A DNA stretch of 35,350 bases from assembly GCF_001646865.1 (NCBI RefSeq), contig NZ_LRRB01000172.1:1-35350 (forward strand). The letters are read 5' to 3'. Position 1 is the stretch's first letter; each line of letters begins with the position of its first letter. This document shows, one piece after another, positions 8,193 through 14,822 of this stretch. The stretch comes from Aldersonia kunmingensis (GTDB lineage Bacteria; Actinomycetota; Actinomycetes; Mycobacteriales; Mycobacteriaceae). The notes below the pieces were generated by a model. The model saw only the letters and a list, made by a program, of their open reading frames with translations. It did not search any database and was not told the origin of the DNA. A program made the translations under genes and the position numbers.

Positions 8193-8857
8193 CACGACAC
8201 CACGATCGCGGCAAAGATGTAGCCGTCGGTAATCAGCCAGCGCCCATCGAAGGAGGCCAGTGGCGGACCAGCAAGGGCTTTGCCGTCGATCAACAGATCG
8301 CTGTGGAAAGTGCCCGTGGCGGTGCTGTCGGTCGATTCGGTGGTCTCGAAGGTGATGTGCGCGTCCTCGAACCCGAGCCAGCGCTCGGTGACCGGGAACC
8401 ACGCCTTGTACGTGGCCTCCTTCGCACAGAACAGCAGCCGGTCCAGATGCAGGCCGGAATCGTTGCGAGACAACCACTCCCGCTCCGCGGGCAGGCTCAC
8501 CGCATCGAGCACCCCATCCGGCAGCGGCTCGTGCGGTTCGGCGTCGATACCGACCGAGCGGAACCGCATCGCATGCGCGAGCACCGCGGCCTGGTAGCCC
8601 TCGCAGTGCGTGAGACTGCCGACGATGCCACTCGGGAACAGCGGTTGCCCCTTCTCCCCCTTCATAATCGCGGCCGGCGGCTCACCGAGCTTGCCGAGCG
8701 CGATCCGGGCGCAATGCCGGGCACCGATGAAATCGCGGCGGCGCTTTTCCACGGCGCGAGCGATCAGCGGCTCCTCGGCAGGAAGCGGGACAAGACCGGC
8801 GGGAAACTCGCGCAACTCGGCCGACGCGACGCCCGCGGGCAGGATCTGTTCGATCAT
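8192..8857 (-). CDS. pptT: 4'-phosphopantetheinyl transferase (PptT type)
   Basis: A 221-residue Sfp-type transferase that moves the 4'-phosphopantetheine arm of CoA onto carrier-protein serines of type I FAS, polyketide synthases and NRPSs. In mycolic-acid bacteria this activity is essential for lipid and siderophore synthesis. Visible motifs are VGIDAEPH (Mg2+ ligands Asp105 and Glu107) and FCAKEATYKAWFP (Lys146/Glu147). IARAVEKRR, FIGARHCARIAL and GSLTHCEGYQAAV are also as in M. tuberculosis PptT. The ATG at 8857 overlaps the upstream pptH stop as ATGA, and the 3' end overlaps truB, so all three genes are translationally coupled. Confidence 0.96.
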   Translation of the reverse strand: MIEQILPAGVASAELREFPAGLVPLPAEEPLIARAVEKRRRDFIGARHCARIALGKLGEPPAAIMKGEKGQPLFPSGIVGSLTHCEGYQAAVLAHAMRFRSVGIDAEPHEPLPDGVLDAVSLPAEREWLSRNDSGLHLDRLLFCAKEATYKAWFPVTERWLGFEDAHITFETTESTDSTATGTFHSDLLIDGKALAGPPLASFDGRWLITDGYIFAAIVVS

Positions 8858-9783
8858 CGAGTCTTTGCCCGCATCTTCTCGACCTCGGCCTCCATCTCGG
8901 GCGTCACCTTGAAATGTCCGCCCCACTTGTTGAGTGCGCCCGGCGGGTACTCCGGCACCGGCAGGATCTGGCGCAGCAACTGCTCGGGCAGTCCGCGCCG
9001 CTGCCACTCGCGCGGGTAGCCGACCGAGACCTCCTCGAAGCGAACGCCGTCGTAGTAGGTCGTGCGCGGGATGTGCAGGTGGCCGTACACGGAGCAGACC
9101 ACGTTGTAGCGCTTGTGCCAGTCCGCGGTCTCGGTGGTGCCACACCACAGGGCGAACTCCGGGTAGAACAGCACCTCGGTCGGCTGGCGCACCAGCGGCC
9201 AGTGGTTGATCAGGACGAGCCGGGTGTCCGGCGGCAGCGCGTCGAGGCGCTCACGGGTCTGCTGAAGCCGCGCACGGCACCATGCGTCGCGAGTGACGTA
9301 CGGCTCCGACGCGAGCAGGAACTCGTCGGTGCACACGACGTTCTTGTCGCGTGCGATCTTGAGCCCCTCACCCTTGTTCGTCGCCCCGCTCGGCAGGAAC
9401 GAGTAGTCGTAGAGCAGGAACATCGGCGCCAGCGTGATCGGACCGGATTCGTCGTGCTCCCACACCGGGTACGGATCTTCGGGCGTGATCACGTCGATGT
9501 CGCGGCACATATTGACCAGGTAGTCGTAGCGCGCCGCGCCGTGCATCTGAACGGGATCCTTGGCGGTCGTCCACAGTTCGTGGTTTCCGGGCACCCAGAT
9601 GACCTTGGCGAACCGGCTGCGCATCAGTTCGAGAGCCCAGCGGATGTCGTCGGTCTTCTCCGAGACATCGCCGGCCAGGATCAGCCAGTCCTCCGGCGAA
9701 TCGGGCTCGATCTGTTCGGTGATCGGCCGATTGCCCCGGTGACCGACATGAATATCGCTCACCGCCATCAACTTCGGTGCCAT
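8854..9783 (-). CDS. pptH: Metallophosphoesterase, 4'-phosphopantetheinyl hydrolase PptH-like
   Basis: A 309-residue calcineurin-like phosphoesterase with the full metal-site set: SDIHVGH (Asp10, His12), ILAGDVSE, GNHELW, INHWPLV and YGHLHIPR. It matches the gene immediately upstream of pptT in M. tuberculosis (Rv2795c), shown there to remove 4'-phosphopantetheine from carrier proteins and so to oppose PptT. The same position here, with a 4-bp ATGA overlap, supports that role. The start ATG (9781-9783) is chosen because the metal-binding motif follows at residue 10. No clear ribosome binding site precedes it. Without the context one would only call it a metallophosphatase. Confidence 0.85.
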   Translation of the reverse strand: MAPKLMAVSDIHVGHRGNRPITEQIEPDSPEDWLILAGDVSEKTDDIRWALELMRSRFAKVIWVPGNHELWTTAKDPVQMHGAARYDYLVNMCRDIDVITPEDPYPVWEHDESGPITLAPMFLLYDYSFLPSGATNKGEGLKIARDKNVVCTDEFLLASEPYVTRDAWCRARLQQTRERLDALPPDTRLVLINHWPLVRQPTEVLFYPEFALWCGTTETADWHKRYNVVCSVYGHLHIPRTTYYDGVRFEEVSVGYPREWQRRGLPEQLLRQILPVPEYPPGALNKWGGHFKVTPEMEAEVEKMRAKTR

Positions 9784-9877
9784 GGTTTCAACTGTGCCGT
9801 ATCGGCACCCCGTACCGTGCCCGCGGGTCCGGGCAGCGCGACTCGGCCGGGCGTATTCGCAGGTGAGCGCGTGTGCG

Positions 9878-10684
9878 TCAGGCGGGCTCGACGAAGATGT
9901 CGCGAAGGCCGGCCATGGTCGCCTCGTCGAACCCCAGCCCCGACGCGAAGTAGCCCTCGATATCACCGAACCGGGTGCGCATCTCCGCGATGCCGGTTTC
10001 CAGGTACTCCTGCCGTACCCCGAGGATCAGCGCAAGCACCGCCGGATCGCCGCCGCCCTCCGCGAAACGCTCGAAAAGCGGCGCGAACGAGGGCAGCAAC
10101 TCCTCGTTGGTCAGCAGGTAGTCGCTCATTACGTCGGCGTCGTCGACACCGAGCAACATCAGCAGCGCCGCGGCGCCCCAGCCGGTGCGGTCCTTGCCGG
10201 TGGTGCAGTGGATGAGCGCGGGATGCCCCTGCGGGTCGACGAGGTCGGTGTACACCGTGCGGTACGCGGAGAGTGCGCTGTTCGAGCCGACGATATTCCG
10301 GTAGCTCTCGGCCAGTCCCTCCTTCGCCGCCGCGCCGTCACCGAGCAACTTCGCCGCGCCGGCGGGGTCTTCGAGCAGTTCGAGCAGGTGTGCGGCCGCG
10401 GCGCCCATGCTGTCGGCGAGCACATCGGCGACCACGTGCCGGGTGCCCTCGGGCAGATTGTCGGGCTGTGCGGTGCGCTCGTGCTCGGTGCGCAAGTCGA
10501 ACACGGTGCGGATACCCAGCGCGGCGAACGAGTTCACGCCATCGGCGTCGAGCCGGTTGAGTTCCACGGACCGGTAGAGCATGCCGCGGCGAACCCGGCC
10601 GCCGTCGGAGGTCGGCCAGCCGCCGACATCACGCAGGTTGGGCAGGCCGGCGATGCGGATCGGGGCACCCGTGGGACGGCTCAT
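9878..10684 (-). CDS. PtpB-like tyrosine/lipid phosphatase
   Basis: A 268-residue phosphatase with the P-loop HCTTGKDRTG near residue 160, matching the HCxxGKDRTG signature of the MptpB/LipA family, which dephosphorylates phosphotyrosine and phosphoinositides. It also has LPNLRDVGGWPT and MLYRSVELNRLDADG near the N-terminus and a C-terminal GVRQEYLETGI helix. The start ATG at 10684 has AGGATC upstream; ATG at 10690 is possible. It lies 94 nt upstream of pptH on the same strand, so it may share a transcript with pptH-pptT-truB. No signal peptide is seen. Some family members are exported without one, so secretion cannot be judged. Confidence 0.85.
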   Translation of the reverse strand: MSRPTGAPIRIAGLPNLRDVGGWPTSDGGRVRRGMLYRSVELNRLDADGVNSFAALGIRTVFDLRTEHERTAQPDNLPEGTRHVVADVLADSMGAAAAHLLELLEDPAGAAKLLGDGAAAKEGLAESYRNIVGSNSALSAYRTVYTDLVDPQGHPALIHCTTGKDRTGWGAAALLMLLGVDDADVMSDYLLTNEELLPSFAPLFERFAEGGGDPAVLALILGVRQEYLETGIAEMRTRFGDIEGYFASGLGFDEATMAGLRDIFVEPA

Positions 10685-10717
10685 GCGCATGATCCTGCCA
10701 GCCCAATCACGGGCGCG

Positions 10718-10723
10718 TACGAT
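10718..10723 (+). promoter_or_regulatory. Putative -10 box of the rhomboid-like gene
   Basis: TACGAT lies 28 nt before the ATG at 10752. GGGGAG, a good ribosome binding site, lies 5 nt before that ATG. No -35 match is obvious. Confidence 0.3.
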
Positions 10724-10751
10724 CGCGCCAGAGCTGTGACGGGGAGAACCC

Positions 10752-11438
10752 ATGGCGCACAACGCCGAACGCACCAGCCGATGGACAGCGGGATTCGCGG
10801 CGGTCCGCAACTACATCGCATCCGCGCCCGTGACCTACGCGTGGCTGGCAATCCTGCTCGTCACGACGATCGTGCAACACCGACTGTCGCCCTCGGCGCT
10901 GAACACGGTGCTCGGCGAGCGATCCACGAATCTGGCCCATCTCGCGAGCGATCCGCTGCACGTGCTGGTCAGCAGCCTGTTCTGGATCGACGGCGGACGC
11001 TGGCTGCCCTACCTCGTGCTCTTCTCGATCTTCCACGCCACCGCGGAACGCTGGCTCGGGGCGTGGCGATGGCTGGCCGTCGGCCTGACCGCGCATGTCC
11101 TCGCCACGTACATCAGCGAGGGGTCGCTCGCCATCGCGATCGACCGGGGCATGGCGAATCCCGCGCTCGTTGATACCCGCGATATCGGGGTCAGCTACTT
11201 CCTCGCGGGTGTCATCGGCGTGCTGACCTACCACGTCGCCGGGCGGTGGCGCTGGGTGTATCTCGCCGCGGTCCTGATCGTCTATGGCACGCCGTTGCTG
11301 GTGGACCTGAACTTCACCGCGGTGGGCCATTTCAGCTCGGTGCTGATCGGGCTCGCGTTCTACCCGATCACGCGGGGACGAGGTGAGCCGATCGACCCGG
11401 TACAGGTGTATCGGGGGCGGCGGCGTCAAACCGTTTGA
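10752..11438 (+). CDS. Rhomboid-like membrane protein
   Basis: A 228-residue protein with about six hydrophobic segments (roughly 27-42, 84-96, 105-122, 145-160, 168-185 and 194-206), the layout of the rhomboid intramembrane protease fold. The fourth segment begins DIGVSYFLAGVIG and a later one AVGHFSSVLIG. These line up with the GxS serine and the HxxG histidine of active rhomboids, giving a possible Ser148/His193 dyad. The second glycines of the classical motifs are replaced by serines. Proteins of this kind are usually named only rhomboid-like. Whether it cleaves anything is unknown. It is a single gene, divergent from the PtpB-like gene, and ends before a repeat cluster. Its C-terminus is short and basic. 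Confidence 0.7.
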   Translation: MAHNAERTSRWTAGFAAVRNYIASAPVTYAWLAILLVTTIVQHRLSPSALNTVLGERSTNLAHLASDPLHVLVSSLFWIDGGRWLPYLVLFSIFHATAERWLGAWRWLAVGLTAHVLATYISEGSLAIAIDRGMANPALVDTRDIGVSYFLAGVIGVLTYHVAGRWRWVYLAAVLIVYGTPLLVDLNFTAVGHFSSVLIGLAFYPITRGRGEPIDPVQVYRGRRRQTV

Positions 11439-11464
11439 CCCGTCTGCGCTGCACACCTCGGCCG

Positions 11465-11589
11465 GTGAACGGAAGAAATGTTGCGTTGAACGGAGTGAAC
11501 GCTTCCGTTCACTCCGGTCGAGGGAAACGTTCGGGCAATCAGTGAATGGAAGATTTGGTGCGTTCAGCGGGACGAATGCTTCCATTCAC
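11465..11589. repeat. Cluster of related inverted repeats (terminator region)
   Basis: The motif GTGAAYGGAAG and its reverse complement recur here. GTGAACGGAAG (11465-11475) is a perfect 11-bp partner of CTTCCGTTCAC (11502-11512). GGAGTGAACG (11492-11501) and CGTTCACTCC (11506-11515) form a competing 10-bp hairpin with a 4-nt loop. GTGAATGGAAG (11542-11552) pairs with CTTCCATTCAC (11579-11589). The last arm contains the dinF stop codon (11586-11588). The cluster lies between the convergent rhomboid-like and dinF genes, so a bidirectional terminator is the simplest role. The repeated core could instead mark a small dispersed element. Confidence 0.75.
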
Positions 11590-12938
11590 CCCGCGGTTTC
11601 GGGGCGCGCCCGCCGCTGAATATCGGTGCCGACGACGGCCCACTTCCCGGACGCGGTGCGCCACACCACGCTCAGCGTGCGCAGCGCGAGGAACAGGAAC
11701 AGGCCGGTCCAGATCCCCGCCAGCCCCCAGTCGAACGCCAACGACATCCAGATGAGCGGCAGGAAGCCGACCACCGCGCTGCCGAGAGTCGCATTGCGCA
11801 GGAACGCCGCATCGCCCGCGCCGAGCAGCACGCCGTCGAGGGCGAAGGCGACACCGGCGAGCGGCATCACGGCAACGAAGAACCACCAGGCGATGCCGAC
11901 CTGGTCGAGGACCTCGGGATCAGCGGTGAAGATCTGCGGGATCACCGCATGACCAGCCGCGAACACCGCGGCGAGGACGAGAGAGAACACCGTGGACCAC
12001 GCGGTGATCCGCCAGGCCATCCGCTTGGCTTCCGGCGCGTGGCCGGCTCCCAGCGCCGCACCGACCAATGCCTGCGCCGCGATCGCGAGCGAATCCAGGG
12101 TCAGCGCAATGAAGTTCCACAGCTGCAGCACCACCTGATGGGCGGCAACAGTCGCCGCGCCGAAGCGGGACGCGACGGCGGCGGCGGACACGAAGCAGGC
12201 CTGGAACGCGAGGCTGCGAGCGATGAGGTCCCTGCCGAGGACGAGTTGCTTGCGCATCACCGTCGGATCGGGCCGCAGGCTCTCCCCCTCGCGGACGAGT
12301 GCGCCGACGAACAGCACGGCCGAGATGGACTGTCCCGCCACATTGGCGATCGCGGATCCGACGAGCTCGAGCCGCGGCGCGCCCGCAAGGCCGTGCACGA
12401 GCAGCGGGCACAGCACCGCCGATACGACCAGGCCCGCGATCACAAAACGCAACGGGCGCAAGGTGTTCTGCACACCGCGCATCCAGCCATTACCGGCCAT
12501 GCCGATGAGGATCAGCGGCGCACCGAACAGGCCGACCCGCAACCATTCGAGGGCCTCGGTCGCGATGTCGTCGCTGCCCGCGATCAACTCGGTGACCGGG
12601 GCAGCCAGCGCCTGCATCACAATGACGATGACCGTGCCGATCCCCAGCGCCAGCCACGTGGCCTGAATGCCCTCACGCACCGCGGCGGGCCGGTCACCCG
12701 CGCCATGCATGCGGGCGGAGCGGGCGGTGGTGCCATAGGACAGGAAGGTCAGCTGAGTGCTGACCAAAGTGAGGATCAGGCCGCCGACCGCGAGGCCCGC
12801 GAGCGCGAGTGCGCCCAAGCGGCCGACGACCGCGGTGTCGAAGAGAAGGTAAAGCGGTTCGGCGACAAGTACACCGAGCGCCGGTAGGGCAAGGCCGAGG
12901 ATCCGGCGCGCGCCCGCGTCCGCATCCGTTTCGGCCAC
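11586..12938 (-). CDS. dinF: MATE-family efflux transporter (DinF type)
   Basis: A 450-residue integral membrane protein with about 12 hydrophobic segments and the DinF subgroup signature. It opens with ILGLALPALGVLVAEPLYLLFDTAVVG, followed by GNGWMRGVQNTLRPL and, in the second half, LDSLAIAAQALVGAALG. MATE proteins export drugs or metabolites using H+ or Na+ gradients; the substrate is unknown here. The GTG start (12936-12938) lies 4 nt after the nrnA stop without its own ribosome binding site, suggesting coupled translation at the end of the rimP-nusA-infB operon. The same nrnA-dinF order is found in mycobacteria. The stop codon lies inside an inverted-repeat arm. Confidence 0.93.
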   Translation of the reverse strand: MAETDADAGARRILGLALPALGVLVAEPLYLLFDTAVVGRLGALALAGLAVGGLILTLVSTQLTFLSYGTTARSARMHGAGDRPAAVREGIQATWLALGIGTVIVIVMQALAAPVTELIAGSDDIATEALEWLRVGLFGAPLILIGMAGNGWMRGVQNTLRPLRFVIAGLVVSAVLCPLLVHGLAGAPRLELVGSAIANVAGQSISAVLFVGALVREGESLRPDPTVMRKQLVLGRDLIARSLAFQACFVSAAAVASRFGAATVAAHQVVLQLWNFIALTLDSLAIAAQALVGAALGAGHAPEAKRMAWRITAWSTVFSLVLAAVFAAGHAVIPQIFTADPEVLDQVGIAWWFFVAVMPLAGVAFALDGVLLGAGDAAFLRNATLGSAVVGFLPLIWMSLAFDWGLAGIWTGLFLFLALRTLSVVWRTASGKWAVVGTDIQRRARPETAG

Positions 12939-12942
12939 CGTG

Positions 12943-13935
12943 TCAGCCCAGCGCGGCGCGAAGTTCGGCGACGACGGCCTCGGCCGAACCGTGGGCGGTG
13001 TAGCCCGCGGCGAACCGGTGCCCCCCGCCGCCGCGTCCGGTCGCGATTGCGCCGATATCCACGTTGTCACGCGAGCGCAGCGACACCGACCACTCACCGG
13101 GCCGGGCGGCAACCTGCTTGAACACGGCGGCGATGGACGCCTCCGAGGTGGTCCGCACGATGTCGATCACGCTCTCGACTTCCTCGGAACGCAATCCGGC
13201 CGCGTACTCGGTGCGCACGATCGCGTATACCAGGCCGTCACCGCCGTGTGCCTCGGGCACCAGGGTGGCGGTGCCGAGCACCCGCGAGAGCATCGGCAGC
13301 CACCCGAACGGATGGGTGTCGAGCAGGACGCGGGTGATCTCCTTGCCGTCGATTCCGGTGGCCAGCAACCGATCTGCGAAGGCGTGCGAACCGGGCTGCA
13401 CCCAGCGGAACGAGCCGGTGTCGGTGACGAGACCAGCGAACAGGCAGTGCGCGATGTCGCGGTCGATGGGGATACCGAGCTCATCGAGCAGCCGCGCCAC
13501 CACCGAGCTCGTCGACTCCGCGGAGTCGTCGATGACGTTGAGCGCACCGAAATGCTGATTGGACCGGTGGTGGTCGATGACCACAGACGTACCCGCGCTT
13601 GCGAGCCGGTCGCCGAGCGAGCCGAGCCGCCCCTCGCTCGCACAGTCGACGGTGATCACCAGATCCACCTCACGCGCGACTTCTGTTGCAGGAACGACGA
13701 ATTCGACACCGGGCAGGGAGCGCATCGAGACCGGCACCTCGTCCGGCTCCGCGAACGCGACCTGCACCGCAACGCCCCTGCGCCCCAGTGCGATCGCGAG
13801 GGCAAGCCCGCTGCCGAGCGAATCGGCGTCGGGGTTGACGTGACACAGCACGGTCACCGTTTTCGCGGCGTCGATAGCTGCGAGCGCAGCGGCCAGATCG
13901 GGCACAGCCGTTCCGGCGTCGGAGAGCGCTGTCAT
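12943..13935 (-). CDS. nrnA: DHH/DHHA1 phosphoesterase (NrnA/CnpB-type nanoRNase, c-di-AMP/pAp hydrolase)
   Basis: A 330-residue DHH-family phosphodiesterase. The DHH domain has HVNPDADSLGS (residues 32-42), VDCASEGR and VIDHHRSN around residue 120. The DHHA1 domain ends with the substrate loop GRGGGGHRFAAG around residue 300. Family members degrade short oligoribonucleotides and 3'-phosphoadenosine 5'-phosphate. The M. tuberculosis homologue Rv2837c (CnpB) also hydrolyses c-di-AMP. The ATG at 13935 lies 9 nt after the rbfA stop within the operon. Pairing an RNA-degrading enzyme with rbfA and infB is conserved in Actinobacteria. Confidence 0.95.
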   Translation of the reverse strand: MTALSDAGTAVPDLAAALAAIDAAKTVTVLCHVNPDADSLGSGLALAIALGRRGVAVQVAFAEPDEVPVSMRSLPGVEFVVPATEVAREVDLVITVDCASEGRLGSLGDRLASAGTSVVIDHHRSNQHFGALNVIDDSAESTSSVVARLLDELGIPIDRDIAHCLFAGLVTDTGSFRWVQPGSHAFADRLLATGIDGKEITRVLLDTHPFGWLPMLSRVLGTATLVPEAHGGDGLVYAIVRTEYAAGLRSEEVESVIDIVRTTSEASIAAVFKQVAARPGEWSVSLRSRDNVDIGAIATGRGGGGHRFAAGYTAHGSAEAVVAELRAALG

Positions 13936-13944
13936 TCTTCTCCG

Positions 13945-14409
13945 CTACCGGGCTTCGCTGGTGTCGTCGTCGCCATCGGTTTCGGCGCTCTTGTACGGAT
14001 CCGCGTCACCGGCAGGCACCGCATTCGCACGGACCTGGGCAACCGCGTCATCGGCCTCCCTGGCGCGCGCAAGCAGTTCGTCCATGTGGCGGGCCACATC
14101 GGGAACCTTGTCGTACACGAACGTGAGCGTCGGGGTGAAGCGCACTCCTGTGCCGGCGCCGACCTTCGACCGCAGTACGCCCTTGGCCTTTTCCAGCCCG
14201 GCAGCGGCGGAAGCGAGATCCGGTTCCGCGTCGATCTCGGCGCCCATGACCGTGTAGAACACGGTGGCATCGCGCAAATCGCCGGTCACCTTTGCATCGG
14301 TGATGGTGACAAAGCGCAGCCGCGGATCTTTGATCTCGTGTTCGATGGCAGTGGCGACGATCGTCGCGATCCGCTTCGCCAGTCGTACTGCTCTCGGATG
14401 GTCGACCAT
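13945..14409 (-). CDS. rbfA: 30S ribosome-binding factor A
   Basis: A 154-residue KH-fold protein that binds immature 30S subunits near 16S helix 1 and helps late maturation. The RbfA pattern is clear: [26 protein letters not shown] at the N-terminus, then [21 protein letters not shown], then the [14 protein letters not shown] strand. The acidic C-terminal tail ([10 protein letters not shown]) of about 35 residues is usual for actinobacterial forms. AAAGGGG lies upstream of the ATG at a slightly long spacing. The gene is placed between the DUF503 gene (15 nt upstream) and nrnA (9 nt downstream). Confidence 0.95.
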   Translation of the reverse strand: MVDHPRAVRLAKRIATIVATAIEHEIKDPRLRFVTITDAKVTGDLRDATVFYTVMGAEIDAEPDLASAAAGLEKAKGVLRSKVGAGTGVRFTPTLTFVYDKVPDVARHMDELLARAREADDAVAQVRANAVPAGDADPYKSAETDGDDDTSEAR

Positions 14410-14424
14410 GACGTTTCGCCCCTT

Positions 14425-14715
14425 TCAGTCTTCCGGACCGAAGATCCGCCGCCGCACGGCAAGCAGTTGCAGTTCGGGCCGCGCGGCCACGTGCCGTTCG
14501 CACCTGTCGAGTACCTCGTTGAGGTGACTCATACCGGAGCTGGCGACCGCTACACCGAGCAAACTCCGGCGGTATCGATCCAGTTCGCCCGCCTCGACGG
14601 CGCACACACCGAATCGCTGGAGTTCGGCTAGCACCGGCCGTACGACGGACCGCTTTTCTTTCAATGAACGCACATCACCGAGGAGGACGTCGATCTCGAG
14701 CGCGCCGAGGAACAA
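14425..14715 (-). CDS. DUF503 (YlxP-like) small protein
   Basis: A 96-residue protein of the DUF503 family, recognised from SLKEKRSVVRPVLAELQRFGVCAVE, GVAVASSGMSHLNEVLD and the C-terminal RRRIFGPED. The start is TTG (14713-14715), decided by a near-perfect GGAAGGAGG ribosome binding site about 5 nt upstream. The family often sits between infB and rbfA, and a role in ribosome maturation has been suggested elsewhere, but the function is not established. I do not recall this gene in the M. tuberculosis operon, which points to another genus. Confidence 0.9.
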   Translation of the reverse strand: MFLGALEIDVLLGDVRSLKEKRSVVRPVLAELQRFGVCAVEAGELDRYRRSLLGVAVASSGMSHLNEVLDRCERHVAARPELQLLAVRRRIFGPED

Positions 14716-14822
14716 CGCAGCCTCCTTCCGACGACTCCGTGCGCGGCCTCCGAGCTTTGGTTCGGCTCGGCTACGGAAGCCGGGCCGACCAGGCTCGTCA
14801 ACCGCGCACGGTCACATCGTGT

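Noticed and set aside
8193-8477. An upstream extension of the truB reading frame
   Set aside because: The extra residues overlap pptT and do not resemble TruB. The ATG at 8192 starts exactly where the family does.
14751-14770. A CCGAGC/GCTCGG hairpin between infB and the DUF503 gene
   Set aside because: A 6-bp stem with a 9-nt loop is expected by chance in such GC-rich DNA, and the operon continues through it.
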